Source: Halobacillus locisalis
Lineage (GTDB): Bacteria; Bacillota; Bacilli; Bacillales; Halobacillaceae
Length of the DNA stretch: 64,000 nucleotides
Assembly (NCBI RefSeq): GCF_013694105.1
Contig: NZ_JACEFG010000002.1
Coordinates: 434,001 to 498,000 of the forward strand
Direction of reading: 5' to 3'
Below the pieces are notes generated by a model. The model had not been told where the DNA came from. It did no database searches and saw nothing but the letters and a program-made list of their open reading frames with translations. Shown piece after piece: positions 60,723 through 64,000 of this stretch (within the stretch, counting starts at the first letter, position 1; each line of letters opens with the position of its first letter). A program made the position numbers and the translations under genes.

Positions 60723-62003
60723 TTAAGCGATAATGCCACGTTCATTCTTGAAATCCTTATGCTTACCAGAACTCATAATCTCCTTCAAGATCATGACCGT
60801 ATCATAGACGTCTTCAAAAGAAGTGTACAACGCGATCGGGGCAAGGCGTATGACATTTGGTGAACGGTAATCTGGCGTCACACGTTCACTTTTTAAAGCT
60901 TTACAAATACTCGCTGCATCTGGATGAACAAGGCTTACGTGTCCACCGCGTCGTTCATCTTCAAGCGGATTGACGATTTGGAATCCGAAGTCACTCAATT
61001 CTTGGTGAATCAGGTTCATAAGAAGGCGGGTTAGTTTCAATGATTTTTGACGAATCGAATCCATACCTGCTTCATGAAATAACTCCAGTGACCCGAGCAA
61101 TGGAGCGGAGCTTAGGATGTGCGGGGTACCGATTTGATACGCACTTGCTGTTTCTGCAGGGGTAAGGGTATGTTCCATATCGAACTGTTTCTCTTTCTTC
61201 GAACTGAACCAGCCAGCTAGTCCTGGCTTTTGACCAAGATGACGTTCGTGTACATATAACCCTCCGACGCCTCCAGGGCCGCTATTCAAATATTTATAAG
61301 TGCACCAAACAGCAAAGTCGACATTCCAATCGTGCAGTTCATGGGGAATGGCTCCGATCGAATGAGCTAAATCGAATCCGACAATGATGCCTCTTTTGTG
61401 TGCTTCCTCTGTGATTCGTTTCATATCCAAAAGCTGACCGCTTCGATACAAGATCGAAGGGAGCAGCAATACAGCGACCTGCTCGTCCATCTGTTCAATG
61501 ATGTCATTCTCATCAAGCGTGTACCCGTCCTTGCTTTCTACTTGAATGAGTTGTTCTTCATGTCGTAAACCTTTTTGTTCAATTTGACTTTGTAATGCGT
61601 AGATGTCAGACGGGAAATTAAGAGCATCGGCTAGAATTTTGGTCCGCTTCTCCTCAGGTTGATAAAAAGTGGCGATCAATTGATGTAAGTTTGTGGTAAT
61701 CGATCCTGTGTTGATCACCTCGTGTGGTTTCGCACCAACGAGAGGAGCGGTCATTTCGCCTATTTTTTCGGACATGTAAAACCACGGCTCCCGTCCTTCT
61801 GTCCACCCATCAATGGCCTGTTCTTTCCAATCCTGCAAAGAGCGTAGCACCGTTTGTTCGGCTCGCTTGGATAATAACCCAAGCGAGTTACCATCCATAT
61901 AATAATGGGAGTCTCGAGTGTAGAACTCCGATTTAAATGATTGTAAGGAATCTTGCTGATCGAGTTCTTTTACGGTTTGTCTCGTAATCGTTTCTTTCGT
62001 CAT
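60723..62003 (-). CDS. kynU: Kynureninase
   Basis: 426 residues, PLP-dependent. The cofactor Lys is Lys237 in [23 protein letters not shown] and [14 protein letters not shown] are family marks. It splits kynurenine (or 3-hydroxykynurenine) into anthranilate (or its hydroxy form) and alanine. AAGGAGGG precedes the ATG at 62003; seven codons upstream are in frame but lack a site. No formamidase gene is adjacent. Confidence 0.95.
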   Translation of the reverse strand: MTKETITRQTVKELDQQDSLQSFKSEFYTRDSHYYMDGNSLGLLSKRAEQTVLRSLQDWKEQAIDGWTEGREPWFYMSEKIGEMTAPLVGAKPHEVINTGSITTNLHQLIATFYQPEEKRTKILADALNFPSDIYALQSQIEQKGLRHEEQLIQVESKDGYTLDENDIIEQMDEQVAVLLLPSILYRSGQLLDMKRITEEAHKRGIIVGFDLAHSIGAIPHELHDWNVDFAVWCTYKYLNSGPGGVGGLYVHERHLGQKPGLAGWFSSKKEKQFDMEHTLTPAETASAYQIGTPHILSSAPLLGSLELFHEAGMDSIRQKSLKLTRLLMNLIHQELSDFGFQIVNPLEDERRGGHVSLVHPDAASICKALKSERVTPDYRSPNVIRLAPIALYTSFEDVYDTVMILKEIMSSGKHKDFKNERGIIA

Positions 62004-62174
62004 CTGAATCCCTCCTTGTTCCATTATAGAAGAAAACGAGCGTCATGAGAAAAAAATAGAAAAATTAACAAGTTATTTGATTGTAATCGTTTTAATCTGA
62101 GTTCAATCGGGTACTGATAAAGCGTGCGCAGCTTTATACATAGTGCGTCGGATTTTTTTAAAGGAGATGATCGA

Positions 62175-63653
62175 TTGTCTGATGAAAAGAAAAAGCAGTT
62201 AACCTCCGACTATGGTGCTCCCGTTGGCGATAACCAATTCTCGAAGACCGTTGGCCCTAATGGTCCGGTTCTTCTGGAAGATTTTCACCTATATGAAAAA
62301 CTGACTCGTTTTGACCGTGAACGAATTCCTGAGCGTGTAGTACACGCCCGAGGTGCTGGTGCGTTTGGAACGTTCAAGTTAGAGAACAGTATGAAAGAAT
62401 ATACAAAAGCATCGATTTTCCAAGAGGAAGGTCAAGAAACAGAAGTATTAGCGCGTTTCTCAAGCGTTGCCCACTCCAAACACTCACCGGAGTCTCTGCG
62501 TGATCCGCGTGGATTTTCCGTAAAGTTCTATGCGGAAGATGGGAACTATGATCTTGTAGGAAACAACTTACCGATCTTCTTCATTCGAGATGCCATCAAA
62601 TTCCCAGATGTCATTCACTCATTCAAACCGGATCCGGCGACCAATGTCCAAGATCCAGACCGTTATTGGGATTTCACGACTCAATCCCCTGAAGCGACGA
62701 ATATGATGGTTTGGCTCATGAGTAACATGGGAACGCCTGCAGGTTACCAGCACATGCAAGGGAACAGTGTACACGCCTTCAAATGGGTCAATCATGAAGG
62801 GGATGTCACATATGTGAAATATCACTGGTCACCGAAAAAAGGATTGAAGAATCTAACTCGCGATCAAGCTGATAACATGCCGACGAAAGACTTCAATTTC
62901 GCTTCTACTTCTTTATGGTCTGATATTGAAGATGGAGATTATCCGGAGTGGGAGCTATATGTCCAATTGCTATCTCCAGAAGACATGGATTCATTCTCGT
63001 TCAACCCACTTGATTCAACGAAGAACTGGTTCGAAGAAGATTTCCCGTATCATAAAGTCGGAACCATGACGTTGAACAAAAACCCAGAAGACTTCTTTGC
63101 TCAAATTGAACAAGCTGCTTTCACACCGAGCTCGATGATTCCTGGTGTAGAAGCATCTGAAGACCAGTTGCTGCAGGGTCGTCTCGTTTCTTATCATGAT
63201 ACACACATGCACCGTTTAGGAACGAATTATCAACAGATTCCAGTCAACCGTGCTAAGGCAGAAGTGAATAACTATAATGTGGACGGTCCGATGCAAATGT
63301 CTCACTCGCCTCGTGTAAACTACGAGCCGAACCGTTATAGCCACACTCCTAAGGAGGACCCACAATATAAAGAATCCGAAAAACACGTAAGTGCTGTCAT
63401 TACAAGATCTAAGATTGATAAGCCGGATGATTTTACTCATGCAGGCAAACACTATCGAAGTATGACAGACGAAGAGAAAGATCACTTGATTTACAACATT
63501 AAAACGGATTGGGAAGCAGGAGTTCATGAAAGCACGATTCGCCTTGCGATTAACAACTTCAACCAAGCCGATGAGGATTTAGCTGCGCGTCTAGCTGAAG
63601 CGATGGAGCTCAATTTGGAGGAAGTCCTTCAAGAAGGCTACGCACAAAAATAA
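62175..63653 (+). CDS. katA: Haem catalase, clade 3
   Basis: 492 residues, the small-subunit monofunctional catalase length. His57 in RVVHARGAGAFG is catalytic, Asn is in GNNLPIFFIRD, and the haem-ligand Tyr is in RLVSYHDTHMHRLG. It destroys hydrogen peroxide in the cytoplasm. The start is TTG, chosen because AAAGGAGATGAT is well spaced; an in-frame extension to 62124 has no site. Confidence 0.94.
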   Translation: MSDEKKKQLTSDYGAPVGDNQFSKTVGPNGPVLLEDFHLYEKLTRFDRERIPERVVHARGAGAFGTFKLENSMKEYTKASIFQEEGQETEVLARFSSVAHSKHSPESLRDPRGFSVKFYAEDGNYDLVGNNLPIFFIRDAIKFPDVIHSFKPDPATNVQDPDRYWDFTTQSPEATNMMVWLMSNMGTPAGYQHMQGNSVHAFKWVNHEGDVTYVKYHWSPKKGLKNLTRDQADNMPTKDFNFASTSLWSDIEDGDYPEWELYVQLLSPEDMDSFSFNPLDSTKNWFEEDFPYHKVGTMTLNKNPEDFFAQIEQAAFTPSSMIPGVEASEDQLLQGRLVSYHDTHMHRLGTNYQQIPVNRAKAEVNNYNVDGPMQMSHSPRVNYEPNRYSHTPKEDPQYKESEKHVSAVITRSKIDKPDDFTHAGKHYRSMTDEEKDHLIYNIKTDWEAGVHESTIRLAINNFNQADEDLAARLAEAMELNLEEVLQEGYAQK

Positions 63654-63662
63654 AATCATGAA

Positions 63663-63699
63663 GAAAAGCCGCCCATTGCGGGGCGGCTTTTCTTTTTAT
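63663..63699 (+). terminator. Bidirectional terminator
   Basis: AAAAGCCGCCC pairs with GGGCGGCTTTT, followed by T, between convergent katA and the right-edge gene. Confidence 0.88.
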
Positions 63700-63715
63700 T
63701 CTATTGCATTTTTCA

Positions 63716-64000
63716 TCACGTTTTCCACAAATCATTCTTATAAAGGGTGGCTTTGATTTGAGCATAGGAAAGGGGCAGGTTAAGTGACTCTTTCAATGGC
63801 TTTAACCGTTTTTCTTCTAATTCATTGAACACTCTCAATACCTCTTGCTCCTCTTCTTCGTTGAAAAACCTTGACCAATCAATCGACTCCCCTTCGTCTG
63901 CGCTTTTAAAAAGGTGATTTTCAATCGTTTGGGTACTCATGTCTCTCGCTTTGGCGATTTCTTGGATGTCCTGCTCATCGTCCGTCCACATTTTGTATGT
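63716..64000 (-). CDS. C-terminal part of a YpbB/HTH_40-type protein, cut by window edge
   Basis: 95 residues seen, open to the window edge on the minus strand. The segment DIQEIAKARDMSTQTIENHL is the winged-helix HTH_40 domain found at the end of YpbB and of some RecQ proteins in Bacilli. In B. subtilis ypbB is next to recQ. A role with RecQ is inferred from that pairing; the rest of the gene lies outside the window. An ATG at 63991 is internal. Confidence 0.7.
   Translation of the reverse strand, partial: TYKMWTDDEQDIQEIAKARDMSTQTIENHLFKSADEGESIDWSRFFNEEEEQEVLRVFNELEEKRLKPLKESLNLPLSYAQIKATLYKNDLWKT

Noticed and set aside
62060-62120. PerR box upstream of katA
   Set aside because: GATTGTAATC is symmetric, but the region does not match the PerR consensus TTATAATNATTATAA well enough.

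Overview
The window looks like chromosomal DNA from a moderately halophilic or halotolerant Bacillaceae, most like Halobacillus or a close relative. This is inferred from the gene families: LiaRS-type envelope-stress genes, CssRS with HtrB, YhfW, YuxH, YkhA, YerO/SwrC, NiaR, an S-box riboswitch, BirA, Fur and CcpA-type sites, strong AGGAGG ribosome binding sites, and a BCCT-type transporter. No rRNA, tRNA, insertion sequence, prophage or CRISPR array was seen. About 50 protein genes are supported. Two are cut by the window edges (an SGNH hydrolase on the left, a YpbB/HTH_40-type protein on the right) and one (DUF4256) is broken by a frameshift.

Layout. 1-9.1 kb: SGNH hydrolase, a DinG-type helicase fused to a Cas4-like nuclease domain, an orphan N6-adenine methyltransferase, an AhpD-like protein, BirA-controlled bioY, a sugar dehydrogenase lipoprotein, a small haem-copper-oxidase-like membrane protein and an Xaa-Pro peptidase. 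9.1-18 kb: a NERD-domain protein, the liaI-liaH-liaF-liaS-liaR operon, rpiA, an RQC-minor-type DNA-binding protein, a DUF4166 protein and kynA. 18-30 kb: polysaccharide deacetylase, metX behind a SAM riboswitch, FAD enzymes, a divergent TetR/SwrC efflux pair with two operators, and rarD. 30-42.5 kb: the Rieske oxidoreductase YhfW, an EAL-HDOD protein, methionine gamma-lyase behind a catabolite-response element, EIIA-Glc, the scrK-sacA sucrose pair, niaR, cls, a phosphoesterase, a DJ-1-like protein and the broken DUF4256 gene. 42.7-52.7 kb: htrB divergent from cssRS, an acyl-CoA thioesterase, a Fur-controlled ferric ABC transporter and an AGCS symporter. 52.7-64 kb: an ABC-F ATPase, aminopeptidase M29, a CrtI-like enzyme, a BCCT transporter, kynU and katA.

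The genes mostly form short, self-contained units with their own regulators: Lia for cell-envelope damage, Css for secretion stress, Fur for iron, BirA for biotin, SAM for methionine and a TetR repressor for drug or surfactin export. kynA and kynU lie 43 kb apart, and no kynurenine formamidase was found between or beside them.

The least explained material lies between the genes. Four intergenic tracts repeat a short core with an almost exact 21-bp period: three use TTCGGACA and one uses ATTGTTCCCTAAC. The two long TTCGGACA tracts, which lie in opposite orientations, share the same irregularity: four 21-bp steps, then one 19-bp step, then 21 again. Separately, eight GC-rich hairpin elements of about 165-240 bp fall into four subfamilies of two copies each, with an internally deleted ninth copy. 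Each subfamily has its own outer inverted ends around a shared inner core. A 48-bp perfect palindrome with no loop sits between two convergent genes.
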